DNA of 64,000 nt, from positions 119,873-183,872 of the forward strand of contig NZ_RHQM01000010.1 of the NCBI RefSeq assembly GCF_003935375.1, read 5' to 3'. Source of the DNA: Stutzerimonas xanthomarina. GTDB taxonomy: Bacteria > Pseudomonadota > Gammaproteobacteria > Pseudomonadales > Pseudomonadaceae. The translations under genes were made by a program, and so were the position numbers. The first letter of the stretch is position 1, and the number at the start of each line of letters is the position of its first letter. The notes under the pieces are model-generated. The model did no database searches. It worked only from the letters and a program-made list of their open reading frames with translations, and was not told the origin of the DNA. This document shows, piece by piece, positions 1 to 7,762 of this stretch.

Positions 1-2360
1 CCCATTTGAAAAGCAGCCACGGGGCGAAAGTGGACGAGCCGCGCAAGATCACCTTGCAGCGCAAGACCACTACCAAACTCAAGGTTGGCGGTAGCAAGAC
101 CATCAGCGTTGAAGTGCGCAAGAAGAAGACCTTCGTCAAGCGCAGCGCCGAGGAAATCGAAGCCGAACAGCGTCGCGAAGCCGAGGAGCAGCGCGCAGCT
201 GAAGAGGCTGCTCGCCTGAAGGCCGAGCAGGACGCGCGCGAGCGTGCCGAAGAAGAAGCACGCCGTCAGGCTGAGTCGGTCAAGCCTCAGGGCGAGGCCT
301 CTACGCCAGCAGCTGTTGAGCCGGCGGTGAGCGCCGAACCTGCACCGGTTGCGGTCGAGCCTGTAGCTCCTGCGCCTGAGCGTAAGAAGGAAGAGCCTCG
401 TCGTGTCGAGAAGCCACGCAGTGATGACGACGAGCGTCGTGATCGCAAGCATGCGCAGCATCGTCCTTCGCTCAAGACCAAGGCTCCGCTGGCGCGTACC
501 GTACGTACCGGTGAAGACGAGGCCGATGGTTTCCGTCGCGGCGGTCGCGGCAAGTCCAAGCTCAAGAAGCGTAATCAGCATGGGTTCCAGAGCCCAACAG
601 GACCTGTAGTGCGCGAAGTGTCGATCGGCGAAACCATCACTGTGGCCGAACTGGCCCAGCAGATGTCGGTGAAAGCGGCCGAAGTCATCAAGTTCATGTT
701 CAAGATGGGCTCGCCCGTCACCATCAACCAGGTGCTGGATCAGGAAACTGCTCAGCTGGTTGCCGAAGAGCTGGGCCACAAGGTCAAGCTGGTCAGCGAC
801 AACGCTCTGGAAGAGCAGTTGGCCGAGCTGCTGAAGTTCGAAGGTGAGTCGGTCTCGCGTGCGCCGGTCGTGACCGTGATGGGTCACGTTGACCATGGCA
901 AGACCTCGCTGCTTGACTACATTCGTCGCGCCAAGGTGGCTGTCGGCGAGGCTGGTGGTATCACCCAGCATATCGGTGCCTATCACGTCGAAACCGAGCG
1001 TGGCATGGTCACCTTCCTCGACACCCCTGGTCACGCGGCGTTTACCGCCATGCGTGCTCGTGGTGCCAAGGCCACCGACATCGTGATCCTGGTGGTCGCG
1101 GCGGATGACGGCGTGATGCCTCAGACGCAGGAAGCCGTCCAGCATGCCAAGGCTGCCGGCGTGCCGATCGTGGTCGCGGTGAACAAGATCGACAAGCCGG
1201 ATGCGAATCCGGACAACATCAAGAACGGCCTGGGCGCGCTCGACGTGATTCCGGAAGAGTGGGGCGGCGACACGCCGTTCATTCCGGTCTCCGCGAAGAT
1301 GGGTACCGGCGTCGATGAACTGCTCGAAGCCGTTCTGCTGCAGGCCGAGCTTCTCGAGCTCAAGGCAACGCCTTCTGCGCCTGGTCGCGGTGTGGTGGTC
1401 GAGTCGCGCCTTGACAAGGGTCGCGGTCCGGTAGCCACCGTGCTGGTTCAGGACGGTACCCTGCGTCAGGGTGACATGGTCCTGTGTGGCGTCAACTTCG
1501 GTCGCGTTCGCGCCATGCTCGACGAAAACGGCAAGCCGGTTAAGGAAGCCGGCCCGTCGATTCCGGTCGAGATCCTCGGCCTGGATGGTACGCCGGAAGC
1601 TGGTGACGACCTCACCGTTGTGGCCGACGAGAAGAAGGCCCGTGAAGTTGCCCTGTTCCGCCAGGGCAAGTTCCGCGAAGTGAAACTGGCTCGTGCCCAT
1701 GCCGGCAAGCTGGAAAACATCTTCGAGACCATGGGTCAGGACGAGAAGAAGACGCTCAACATCGTGCTCAAGGCGGACGTACGCGGCTCGCTCGAGGCGC
1801 TCCAAGGCTCGCTCAACGGCCTGGGTAACGACGAAGTGCAGGTTCGTGTGGTCGGCGGCGGTGTCGGTGGTATCACCGAGTCCGATGCCAACCTGGCGCT
1901 GGCCTCCAACGCCGTGCTGTTCGGCTTCAACGTCCGTGCCGATGCTGGTGCGCGCAAGATCGTCGAGGCCGAAGGCCTGGATATGCGCTACTACAACGTC
2001 ATCTACGACATCATCGAGGACGTCAAGAAGGCGCTCACCGGTATGCTCGGCAGCGACGTTCGCGAGAACATCCTCGGCATCGCCGAAGTACGTGACGTGT
2101 TCCGTTCGCCGAAGTTCGGCGCCATCGCCGGTTGCATGGTCACCGAGGGTATGGTGCACCGCAATCGTCCGATCCGCGTCCTGCGCGACGACGTAGTCAT
2201 CTTCGAGGGCGAGCTGGAGTCTCTGCGTCGCTTCAAGGATGACGTTGCAGAAGTCCGCGCTGGTATGGAATGCGGTATCGGCGTGAAGAGCTACAACGAC
2301 GTCAAGGTCGGCGACAAGATCGAAGTGTTCGAGAAGGTCGAAGTGGCGCGTTCGCTGTAA
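1..2360 (+). CDS. infB: Translation initiation factor IF-2, 5' end cut off by window
   Basis: GTPase that brings initiator fMet-tRNA to the 30S subunit and promotes 50S joining in the cytoplasm. The reading frame is already open at base 3, so the true start lies upstream; roughly the first 50 residues (the first IF2_N domain) are missing by comparison with the Pseudomonas protein as I remember it. The TTG at 6 is not a start. Visible in order: a charged Glu/Arg/Ala-rich linker, the second IF2_N domain, then the G domain with GHVDHGKT (about 880-905), DTPGHAAF (about 1020) and NKID (about 1183), and the C-terminal beta-barrel domains ending in [14 protein letters not shown] sequence. It is followed by rbfA and truB on the same strand, the usual nusA-infB-rbfA-truB order. 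Confidence 0.97.
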   Translation, partial: HLKSSHGAKVDEPRKITLQRKTTTKLKVGGSKTISVEVRKKKTFVKRSAEEIEAEQRREAEEQRAAEEAARLKAEQDARERAEEEARRQAESVKPQGEASTPAAVEPAVSAEPAPVAVEPVAPAPERKKEEPRRVEKPRSDDDERRDRKHAQHRPSLKTKAPLARTVRTGEDEADGFRRGGRGKSKLKKRNQHGFQSPTGPVVREVSIGETITVAELAQQMSVKAAEVIKFMFKMGSPVTINQVLDQETAQLVAEELGHKVKLVSDNALEEQLAELLKFEGESVSRAPVVTVMGHVDHGKTSLLDYIRRAKVAVGEAGGITQHIGAYHVETERGMVTFLDTPGHAAFTAMRARGAKATDIVILVVAADDGVMPQTQEAVQHAKAAGVPIVVAVNKIDKPDANPDNIKNGLGALDVIPEEWGGDTPFIPVSAKMGTGVDELLEAVLLQAELLELKATPSAPGRGVVVESRLDKGRGPVATVLVQDGTLRQGDMVLCGVNFGRVRAMLDENGKPVKEAGPSIPVEILGLDGTPEAGDDLTVVADEKKAREVALFRQGKFREVKLARAHAGKLENIFETMGQDEKKTLNIVLKADVRGSLEALQGSLNGLGNDEVQVRVVGGGVGGITESDANLALASNAVLFGFNVRADAGARKIVEAEGLDMRYYNVIYDIIEDVKKALTGMLGSDVRENILGIAEVRDVFRSPKFGAIAGCMVTEGMVHRNRPIRVLRDDVVIFEGELESLRRFKDDVAEVRAGMECGIGVKSYNDVKVGDKIEVFEKVEVARSL

Positions 2361-2374
2361 GCAAGCGTCAATCT

Positions 2375-2439
2375 GAAAGCTGGGAGCAAGGAGTCGGTGA
2401 TCGCCTGGGTGCGGTTACCGCTTCGAGCTTCCAGCTTTC
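2375..2439. repeat. Intergenic inverted repeat, copy 1 (infB-rbfA gap)
   Basis: Left arm GAAAGCTGGGAGC (2375-2387) and right arm GCTTCCAGCTTTC (2427-2439) are inverted with one mismatch and a 39-base spacer. The same core (AAGCTGGAAGC / GCTTCCAGCTT) recurs in the rpsO-pnp gap, so this looks like a dispersed intergenic element rather than a gene-specific signal. There is no U-run, so it is not an obvious terminator; it lies inside a likely polycistronic transcript. Confidence 0.55.
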
Positions 2440-2462
2440 GGCTTTTAATCGGGTAGAAATTT

Positions 2463-2852
2463 ATGGCCAAAGAATTCAGTCGTACCCAGCGTATCGGCGA
2501 TCAGATGCAGCGCGAACTGGCGTTGCTCATTCAGCGTGAGATCAAGGATCCGCGTTTGGGTCTGGTCACCATCACTGCGGTCGACGTCAGTCGTGATCTT
2601 TCCCACGCGAAGATCTTCATCACCATCATGGGGCAAGATGAGGACCAGGAGGCGGTCAAGGGCAACCTGCGCATCCTCAACGACGCTGCCGGATTCCTGC
2701 GCATGCAGCTGGGCAAGAGCATGAAGCTGCGCACTGTTCCGCAACTGCATTTCAACTACGACGCCAGCATTCGTCGTGGTGTCGAGTTGAGCTCGCTGAT
2801 CGAGCGCGCAGTGGCGGAAGATCGCAAGCACAGCGACGAGCGCGGAGAATAA
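2463..2852 (+). CDS. rbfA: 30S ribosome-binding factor RbfA
   Basis: Small KH-fold assembly factor that binds the 30S subunit and is needed for late 16S rRNA 5'-end maturation and for growth in the cold. The 129-residue product has the family length and the conserved N-terminal half ([13 protein letters not shown], then IKDPRLG and VTITAVDVS) followed by a beta strand and helix typical of the type II KH fold. The ATG at 2463 opens directly with the conserved [10 protein letters not shown] start. It sits 100 bases after infB with a repeat element in between and stops 2 bases before the truB start, so rbfA and truB are almost certainly co-translated. Confidence 0.96.
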   Translation: MAKEFSRTQRIGDQMQRELALLIQREIKDPRLGLVTITAVDVSRDLSHAKIFITIMGQDEDQEAVKGNLRILNDAAGFLRMQLGKSMKLRTVPQLHFNYDASIRRGVELSSLIERAVAEDRKHSDERGE

Positions 2853-2854
2853 GC

Positions 2855-3772
2855 GTGGCACAGGTCAAGCGTGTACGCCGTAACGTTAATGGCATCATCC
2901 TGCTCGACAAGCCGCGTGGGTTCACCTCCAATGCGGCCTTGCAGAAGGTTCGCTGGCTGCTGAATGCTGAGAAGGCCGGACATACCGGGAGTCTCGATCC
3001 GCTCGCCACAGGTGTGTTGCCGCTGTGTTTTGGCGAGGCCACCAAGTTCTCGCAGTACCTTCTGGACGCGGACAAGGCCTACGAGACGGTCATGCAGCTG
3101 GGGGTCACCACGACCACCGCCGATGCCGAAGGTGAGGTCCTGGAGCGCAAGCCGGTAGCGGTTACCGTCGAGCAGTTGGAGGCACTGTTGCCGCAGTTTC
3201 GCGGTGACATCCTGCAGGTGCCGCCGATGTATTCGGCACTCAAGCGCGATGGTCAGCCGCTGTACAAACTGGCGCGTGCCGGAGAGGTGGTGGAGCGCGA
3301 GCCGCGTTCTGTTAATATTGCGCGCTTGGAGTTGCTCTCGCGTGACGGCGACAAGGCGCGACTCGCCGTTGCATGCAGCAAAGGCACCTATATCCGCACC
3401 TTGGTCGAAGACATCGGCCAGTTGCTCGGCTGTGGTGCGCACGTTGCCGAGCTGCGGCGAACCCAGGCCGGGCCGTTCGACCTGTCGCAGACGGTAACGC
3501 TCGAAACGCTTGAGCAGTTGCATGGTGAGGGTGGTGCCGAGGCGCTGGATAGTCTCTTGCAGCCGGTGGACAGCGGGCTTGAGCATTGGCCGTTGTTGCA
3601 GCTGTCCGAGCACAGTGCCTACTACTGGCTGCATGGACAACCGGTGCGGGCGCCAGAAGCTCCCAAGTACGGCATGGTTCGCGTACAGGATAACAATGGT
3701 CGCTTCATCGGTATCGGTGAAGTGAGCGAAGACGGGCGCATCGCGCCACGTCGGTTGATTCGGTCGGAATGA
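2855..3772 (+). CDS. truB: tRNA pseudouridine-55 synthase TruB
   Basis: Makes pseudouridine 55 in the T-loop of elongator tRNAs. The 305-residue protein has the TruB core with the catalytic motif [11 protein letters not shown], in which Asp48 is the expected nucleophile, the substrate-binding [10 protein letters not shown] motif near residue 175, and a short C-terminal PUA-like domain after about residue 250. The start codon is GTG at 2855, two bases after the rbfA stop. The gene closes the infB-rbfA-truB unit; rpsO follows after 114 bases with its own good ribosome-binding site. Confidence 0.96.
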   Translation: MAQVKRVRRNVNGIILLDKPRGFTSNAALQKVRWLLNAEKAGHTGSLDPLATGVLPLCFGEATKFSQYLLDADKAYETVMQLGVTTTTADAEGEVLERKPVAVTVEQLEALLPQFRGDILQVPPMYSALKRDGQPLYKLARAGEVVEREPRSVNIARLELLSRDGDKARLAVACSKGTYIRTLVEDIGQLLGCGAHVAELRRTQAGPFDLSQTVTLETLEQLHGEGGAEALDSLLQPVDSGLEHWPLLQLSEHSAYYWLHGQPVRAPEAPKYGMVRVQDNNGRFIGIGEVSEDGRIAPRRLIRSE

Positions 3773-3886
3773 CCGTTACGCGGCGCGTTCGCGCGTTGCG
3801 TCAGAGGGTGGCTGTCAGCAGGCACGGTCATTTCTCTTTATTAAACACGGGATGATTCCCGGCCTGTTCACTCAAGGAGCCCTATC

Positions 3887-4156
3887 ATGGCACTGAGCGT
3901 TGAAGAAAAAGCCCAGATCGTTAACGAGTACAAGCAAGCTGAAGGCGATACCGGTTCTCCGGAAGTGCAGGTAGCCCTGCTGACCGCCAACATCAACAAG
4001 CTGCAGGACCACTTCAAGGCCAACGGCAAAGACCACCACTCGCGTCGTGGTCTGATCCGTATGGTTAACCAGCGCCGCAAGCTGCTGGATTACCTGAAGG
4101 GTAAGGACACCACTCGTTACAGCACCCTGATCGGTCGTCTGGGTCTGCGTCGCTAA
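3887..4156 (+). CDS. rpsO: 30S ribosomal protein S15
   Basis: Primary 16S rRNA-binding protein of the small-subunit platform; 89 residues, the standard length. Visible family motifs are EIV/QIVNEY near the N-terminus, [23 protein letters not shown] in two blocks, HHSRRGL and RRKLLDYLK. An AAGGAG ribosome-binding site lies 6 bases before the ATG. In this group rpsO is followed by pnp, and S15 represses its own translation through its leader; the leader here (3773-3886) contains G/C-rich inverted segments but I cannot assign a defined S15 operator. Confidence 0.97.
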   Translation: MALSVEEKAQIVNEYKQAEGDTGSPEVQVALLTANINKLQDHFKANGKDHHSRRGLIRMVNQRRKLLDYLKGKDTTRYSTLIGRLGLRR

Positions 4157-4174
4157 GACGCGCCCGCGCTGGAA

Positions 4175-4244
4175 GCCGGAAGCTGGAAGCCTGAAGTTGA
4201 AAGTGGGATATCCCTCGATCAGCTTCGGTCTTCCAGCTTTTGGC
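4175..4244. repeat. Intergenic inverted repeat, copy 2 (rpsO-pnp gap)
   Basis: Left arm 4175-4196 (core GGAAGCTGGAAGC) and right arm 4223-4244 (core TCTTCCAGCTTTTGGC) are inverted with about 18 of 22 positions pairing. It shares its core with the element at 2375-2439. The hairpin lies between rpsO and pnp, where RNase processing and PNPase autoregulation take place in other bacteria; a role in that is only a guess. Confidence 0.55.
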
Positions 4245-4320
4245 TTTCTTGCAGGTCGTTTCGGGCCGACTCCCGAACGTTCTGCCAATTTCCCCAAGGC
4301 AACAAAGAGAAGGAAAAACC

Positions 4321-6426
4321 GTGAATCCGGTAATCAAGAAGTTCCAATTCGGTCAGTCGACCGTAACCCTGGAAACGGGTCGTATCGCCCGCCAGGCCTC
4401 CGGCGCAGTGCTGGTCACCGTCGATGACGACGTGACCGTACTGGTCGCTGTCACTGGCGCCAAGAACGCCGACCCGAGCAAAGGCTTTTTCCCGCTCTCG
4501 GTCCACTACCAGGAAAAGACCTACGCAGCCGGCAAGATCCCCGGCGGCTTCTTCAAGCGTGAAGCGCGTCCTTCCGAAAAGGAAACCCTGACCTCGCGTC
4601 TGATCGATCGTCCGATCCGTCCGCTGTTCCCGGAAGGTTTCCAGAACGAAGTGCAGGTCATCTGTACCGTCGTTTCCACCAGCAAGAAGACTGACCCGGA
4701 CATCGCCGCGATGATCGGTACTTCGGCCGCTCTGGCTGTTTCCGGCATTCCGTTCGACGGCCCGATCGGTGCTGCACGCGTGGCTTTCCACCCGGAAACC
4801 GGCTACCTGCTGAACCCGAACTACGAGCAGCTCAAGGCCTCCAGCCTGGACATGGTCGTAGCCGGCACCAAAGACGCTGTACTGATGGTCGAATCGGAAG
4901 CCAAAGAGCTGACCGAAGACCAGATGCTGGGCGCCGTCCTGTTCGCCCACGACGAGTTCCAGGCTGTGATCAAGGCGGTCGAAGAGCTCGCCGCTGAAGC
5001 CGGCAAGCCGCGCTGGGACTGGACCGCTCCGCAGGCCAATACCGCACTGCTGGACGCCATCCGTGCCGAGTTCGGCGAAGCCATCTCCCAGGCCTACACC
5101 ATCACCATCAAGCAGGACCGCTATGCGCGCCTGGGCGAGCTGAAGGACCAGGTCGTTGCCAAGTTCTCCGGTGAAGAAGGCCAGCCGTCTGCTGGCGAAG
5201 TGAAGGATGCGTTCGGTGAGATCGAATACCGCACCGTTCGCGAGAACATCGTCAATGGCAAGCCGCGCATCGATGGCCGCGACACCCGCACCGTCCGCGG
5301 GCTGAACATCGAGGTCGGCGTACTCGACAAGACCCACGGTTCGGCGCTGTTCACCCGTGGTGAGACCCAGGCTCTGGTAGTTGCCACTCTCGGCACCGCC
5401 CGTGACGCACAGCTGCTCGACACCCTGGAAGGCGAGAAGAAAGACCCCTTCATGCTTCACTACAACTTCCCGCCGTACTCGGTGGGCGAGTGTGGTCGCA
5501 TGGGCGCTACCGGTCGCCGTGAAATCGGTCATGGTCGCCTGGCCCGTCGTGGCGTCGCCGCCATGCTGCCGAGCGCCGACGAATTCCCCTACACCATCCG
5601 TGTAGTGTCGGAAATCACCGAATCCAATGGTTCGTCCTCCATGGCTTCCGTCTGCGGTGCTTCCCTGGCCCTGATGGACGCTGGTGTGCCAATGAAGGCT
5701 CCGGTGGCCGGTATCGCCATGGGGCTGGTCAAGGAAGGCGAGAAGTTTGCCGTTCTGACCGACATCCTCGGTGACGAAGATCACCTGGGCGACATGGATT
5801 TCAAGGTAGCCGGTACCGCCAAGGGCGTGACCGCGCTGCAGATGGACATCAAAATCCAGGGAATCACCGAAGAGATCATGGAGCAGGCGCTGGAGCAGGC
5901 TCTGGAAGCTCGCCTGAACATCCTCGGCCAGATGAACCAGGTCATCGCCCAGTCACGCAGCGAGCTGTCGGCCAATGCCCCGACCATGCTGGCGATGAAG
6001 ATCGACCAGGACAAGATTCGTGACGTGATCGGTAAGGGTGGCGCCACCATTCGCGCTATCTGCGAAGAGACCAAGGCCTCGATCGACATAGAAGACGATG
6101 GATCGATCAAGATCTTCGGCGAAACCAAGGAAGCGGCAGAGGCGGCCAAGCAGCGCGTACTGGGCATCACCGCTGAAGCCGAAATCGGCAAGATCTACGT
6201 CGGCAAGATCGAGCGCATCGTCGACTTCGGCGCGTTCGTAAACATCCTCCCGGGCAAGGATGGCCTGGTGCACATCTCGCAGATCAGCGATCAGCGTATC
6301 GAGAAAGTCACCGATGTGCTTAAAGAAGGTCAGGAAGTGAAGGTGCTGGTGCTGGACGTGGACAACCGCGGCCGTATCAAGCTCTCCATCAAGGACGTTG
6401 CCGCCGCTGAAGCCTCTGGCGTTTGA
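4321..6426 (+). CDS. pnp: Polyribonucleotide nucleotidyltransferase (PNPase)
   Basis: 3'-to-5' phosphorolytic exoribonuclease and degradosome component. The 701-residue protein has two RNase PH-like halves (about 1-225 and 310-545) separated by an all-helical linker, then a KH domain ([11 protein letters not shown]) and a C-terminal S1 domain ([22 protein letters not shown]). The second RNase PH copy carries the expected [12 protein letters not shown] catalytic patch. I chose the GTG at 4321: it is preceded by AGAGAAGGAAAAACC and starts with the conserved [11 protein letters not shown]; the in-frame ATG at 4240 lies within the repeat element. A strong terminator follows at 6445. Confidence 0.97.
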   Translation: MNPVIKKFQFGQSTVTLETGRIARQASGAVLVTVDDDVTVLVAVTGAKNADPSKGFFPLSVHYQEKTYAAGKIPGGFFKREARPSEKETLTSRLIDRPIRPLFPEGFQNEVQVICTVVSTSKKTDPDIAAMIGTSAALAVSGIPFDGPIGAARVAFHPETGYLLNPNYEQLKASSLDMVVAGTKDAVLMVESEAKELTEDQMLGAVLFAHDEFQAVIKAVEELAAEAGKPRWDWTAPQANTALLDAIRAEFGEAISQAYTITIKQDRYARLGELKDQVVAKFSGEEGQPSAGEVKDAFGEIEYRTVRENIVNGKPRIDGRDTRTVRGLNIEVGVLDKTHGSALFTRGETQALVVATLGTARDAQLLDTLEGEKKDPFMLHYNFPPYSVGECGRMGATGRREIGHGRLARRGVAAMLPSADEFPYTIRVVSEITESNGSSSMASVCGASLALMDAGVPMKAPVAGIAMGLVKEGEKFAVLTDILGDEDHLGDMDFKVAGTAKGVTALQMDIKIQGITEEIMEQALEQALEARLNILGQMNQVIAQSRSELSANAPTMLAMKIDQDKIRDVIGKGGATIRAICEETKASIDIEDDGSIKIFGETKEAAEAAKQRVLGITAEAEIGKIYVGKIERIVDFGAFVNILPGKDGLVHISQISDQRIEKVTDVLKEGQEVKVLVLDVDNRGRIKLSIKDVAAAEASGV

Positions 6427-6444
6427 CAGCTGGCAGTTGAACAG

Positions 6445-6465
6445 AAGGGCCTTCGGGCCCTTTTT
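6445..6465 (+). terminator. Rho-independent terminator of pnp
   Basis: Stem AAGGGCC / GGCCCTT closed by a UUCG tetraloop (6452-6455) and followed by five Ts. It ends the rpsO-pnp transcript 18 bases after the stop codon. Confidence 0.92.
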
Positions 6466-6501
6466 GTTTGGTCGTGATATTTATTCAATGCCTGTGCGAG
6501 A

Positions 6502-6546
6502 TTGCAAGATGCACGCAGCGGCCGGGGGAAACTTGCAATGTGCAAG
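6502..6546. promoter_or_regulatory. Two direct TTGCAANNTGCA sites, likely activator site for a sigma-54 promoter
   Basis: TTGCAAGATGCA (6502-6513) and TTGCAATGTGCA (6533-6544) are direct copies whose starts are 31 bases apart, about three helical turns. The second sits in a perfect palindrome CTTGCA-ATG-TGCAAG (6532-6546). They lie 65-110 bases upstream of a minus 24 element with an IHF site in between, the position expected for a bacterial enhancer-binding protein. The cognate activator is not known to me. Confidence 0.6.
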
Positions 6547-6570
6547 TAGCTCGTGAATTGCTGCCATGCA

Positions 6571-6583
6571 TAACTTATTGATT
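6571..6583 (-). promoter_or_regulatory. IHF-binding site
   Basis: Read on the minus strand this is AATCAATAAGTTA, a perfect match to the IHF consensus WATCAANNNNTTR. It lies in an A/T-rich patch between the putative activator sites and the sigma-54 promoter, where IHF bending would bring them together. Confidence 0.6.
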
Positions 6584-6610
6584 ATTAAGGATAAAAAAAT
6601 AACACCAAGT

Positions 6611-6625
6611 TGGCACAACGCTTGC
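6611..6625 (+). promoter_or_regulatory. Sigma-54 (RpoN) promoter of the BON-domain gene
   Basis: TGGCAC-N5-TTGC with the invariant GG (6612-6613) and GC (6624-6625) separated by exactly 10 bases, matching the minus 24/minus 12 consensus. Transcription should start near 6636, leaving a leader of about 55 bases before the ATG at 6691. Confidence 0.75.
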
Positions 6626-6690
6626 GCTGTTATTCGTGCATCTGAGGCCGGAGTCATGCCCCAGAAACCACGAGAACAGGAGTGACATCT

Positions 6691-7059
6691 ATGAAGACTA
6701 CTCAGACACTTACTGCCGCTGCCATCGCCGCTGCTCTTAGCCTGCCGTTCGCCGGCGCCGCTCTGGCCGATACCACGCCTGCCATCGACAAGACCGATAC
6801 CGTCATGCTGGCCGCCAACACTATGGACGATGCCGGTGATGCTGCTTCCGATACCTGGATCACCACCAAGGTGAAATCCACTCTGCTGGCCGAAGACGCG
6901 ACTCCCGGCATGGACATCGAAGTGGAAACCAAGGATGGCGTCGTATCGCTGTCCGGGACCGTAGCTACCGAAGCCGAGAAAGAAGCTGCCGTGGCCAAGG
7001 CCAAGGGCATCAAAGGCGTTCGTGAAGTCTCTGCCGACGGCCTGAAAACCGCCGAATAA
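6691..7059 (+). CDS. Periplasmic BON-domain protein (OsmY-like)
   Basis: 122-residue exported protein. Residues 1-29 form a Sec signal peptide (two Lys/Thr residues, Ala/Leu-rich core, AALA-D cleavage region). One BON domain follows from about residue 52: DTWITTKVKSTLL, a short variable turn, then DGVVSLSGTVATEAEKEAAVAKAKGIKGVREV. BON domains bind phospholipid or membrane surfaces and this single-domain form resembles OsmY/Kbp-type stress proteins; the exact role is unknown. The ATG at 6691 has AGGAG 8 bases upstream; the in-frame GTG at 6682 overlaps that site and is unlikely. Transcription appears RpoN-dependent, with an IHF site and paired activator sites upstream, which is unusual for this family. 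It is monocistronic: a strong terminator follows. Confidence 0.9.
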   Translation: MKTTQTLTAAAIAAALSLPFAGAALADTTPAIDKTDTVMLAANTMDDAGDAASDTWITTKVKSTLLAEDATPGMDIEVETKDGVVSLSGTVATEAEKEAAVAKAKGIKGVREVSADGLKTAE

Positions 7060-7101
7060 CAGAGCTCTCCTCGCCAGTCGCTGGCGGGGCGCAGATCAGA
7101 A

Positions 7102-7126
7102 AACCCCACTCTATAGTGGGGTTTTT
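7102..7126 (+). terminator. Rho-independent terminator of the BON-domain gene
   Basis: Perfect 9-bp stem AACCCCACT / AGTGGGGTT around CTAT, followed by a run of Ts. The reverse strand starts with AAAAAACCCC, so it may also end the convergent DUF2845 transcript. Confidence 0.9.
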
Positions 7127-7132
7127 TGTGTC

Positions 7133-7444
7133 CTAGTTTCCTCGCTCACTGGTGATCTGCCGGAGACGATTGCCTTCGAATCGCAGGAAATGGAGCATGC
7201 CGTTGTTCGGCCCGTAGACCCATTCCTCGACAGGCACCTCCTGTTGGTAGCCATGATCATCAACGATCTCCTTGTAACCGACCAAGGCGGCGCTGGATGG
7301 CTCGCCGCATTTGCTGCGAACCTCGGCCGTGGTGGCTTCCAGGCTCACCAGGCGGCTGTTGCAGCGATAGGTGGAAGAGGCCTGTGCTTGCAGAGTGACA
7401 AGCAACAGGCAAAGCAGAAGTGTGGCGGGAACGCGACGGTCCAT
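7133..7444 (-). CDS. DUF2845 exported protein, copy A
   Basis: 103-residue protein of the DUF2845 family, function unknown. A signal peptide (about 1-22, ending in QAQA-S) is followed by the family pattern: YRCNSRLVS, a conserved Glu/Val segment, SKCGEP, then VEEWVYGPNNGMLHFLRFEGNRL. The two Cys residues at C28 and about C45 could form a disulfide in the periplasm. It is a tandem paralogue of the gene just upstream (7463-7762), with which it shares the xCxSxLV, KCGxP and EEWVYGPxNGML blocks. It is the last gene of a minus-strand unit with that paralogue and the DUF748 gene. Confidence 0.85.
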   Translation of the reverse strand: MDRRVPATLLLCLLLVTLQAQASSTYRCNSRLVSLEATTAEVRSKCGEPSSAALVGYKEIVDDHGYQQEVPVEEWVYGPNNGMLHFLRFEGNRLRQITSERGN

Positions 7445-7462
7445 CGGTATGGCTCCAGGGGA

Positions 7463-7762
7463 TCAGTTGGCTCTGCGGGTTTCGATGCGAACCAGGCGGT
7501 TGCCTTCGAAGGTCAGGATGCTGAGCATGCCATTACGCGGACCGTAAACCCATTCCTCCAGCGCGAACTCCTGGCGGTCGTTACGGCTGAGCGTGTAGCC
7601 GACAAGATCACGGTGCTGCGGCACGCCGCATTTGCTTTCCACTTCGAAGGCGCGGTTACCCGTGGTGACGAGCTGGCTCCCGCAACGCAGGGTATCGGCG
7701 TGAGCCCCGGAAAACGCGGCCAGCAGTACACAAGCAACAACGTATTTACGCGAGATCATCAT
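7463..7762 (-). CDS. DUF2845 exported protein, copy B
   Basis: 99-residue DUF2845 protein with signal peptide (cleavage expected after SGAHA), then LRCGSQLVTTG, SKCGVPQ and EEWVYGPRNGMLSILTFEGNRL. Function unknown. Two ATG codons are adjacent (7762 and 7759); a GGGAG ribosome-binding site inside the end of the upstream DUF748 frame serves either. The start overlaps the DUF748 stop codon (ATGATGA arrangement), implying translational coupling. The duplication with copy A is clear at the motif level but the two are diverged, so it is not recent. Confidence 0.85.
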   Translation of the reverse strand: MMISRKYVVACVLLAAFSGAHADTLRCGSQLVTTGNRAFEVESKCGVPQHRDLVGYTLSRNDRQEFALEEWVYGPRNGMLSILTFEGNRLVRIETRRAN

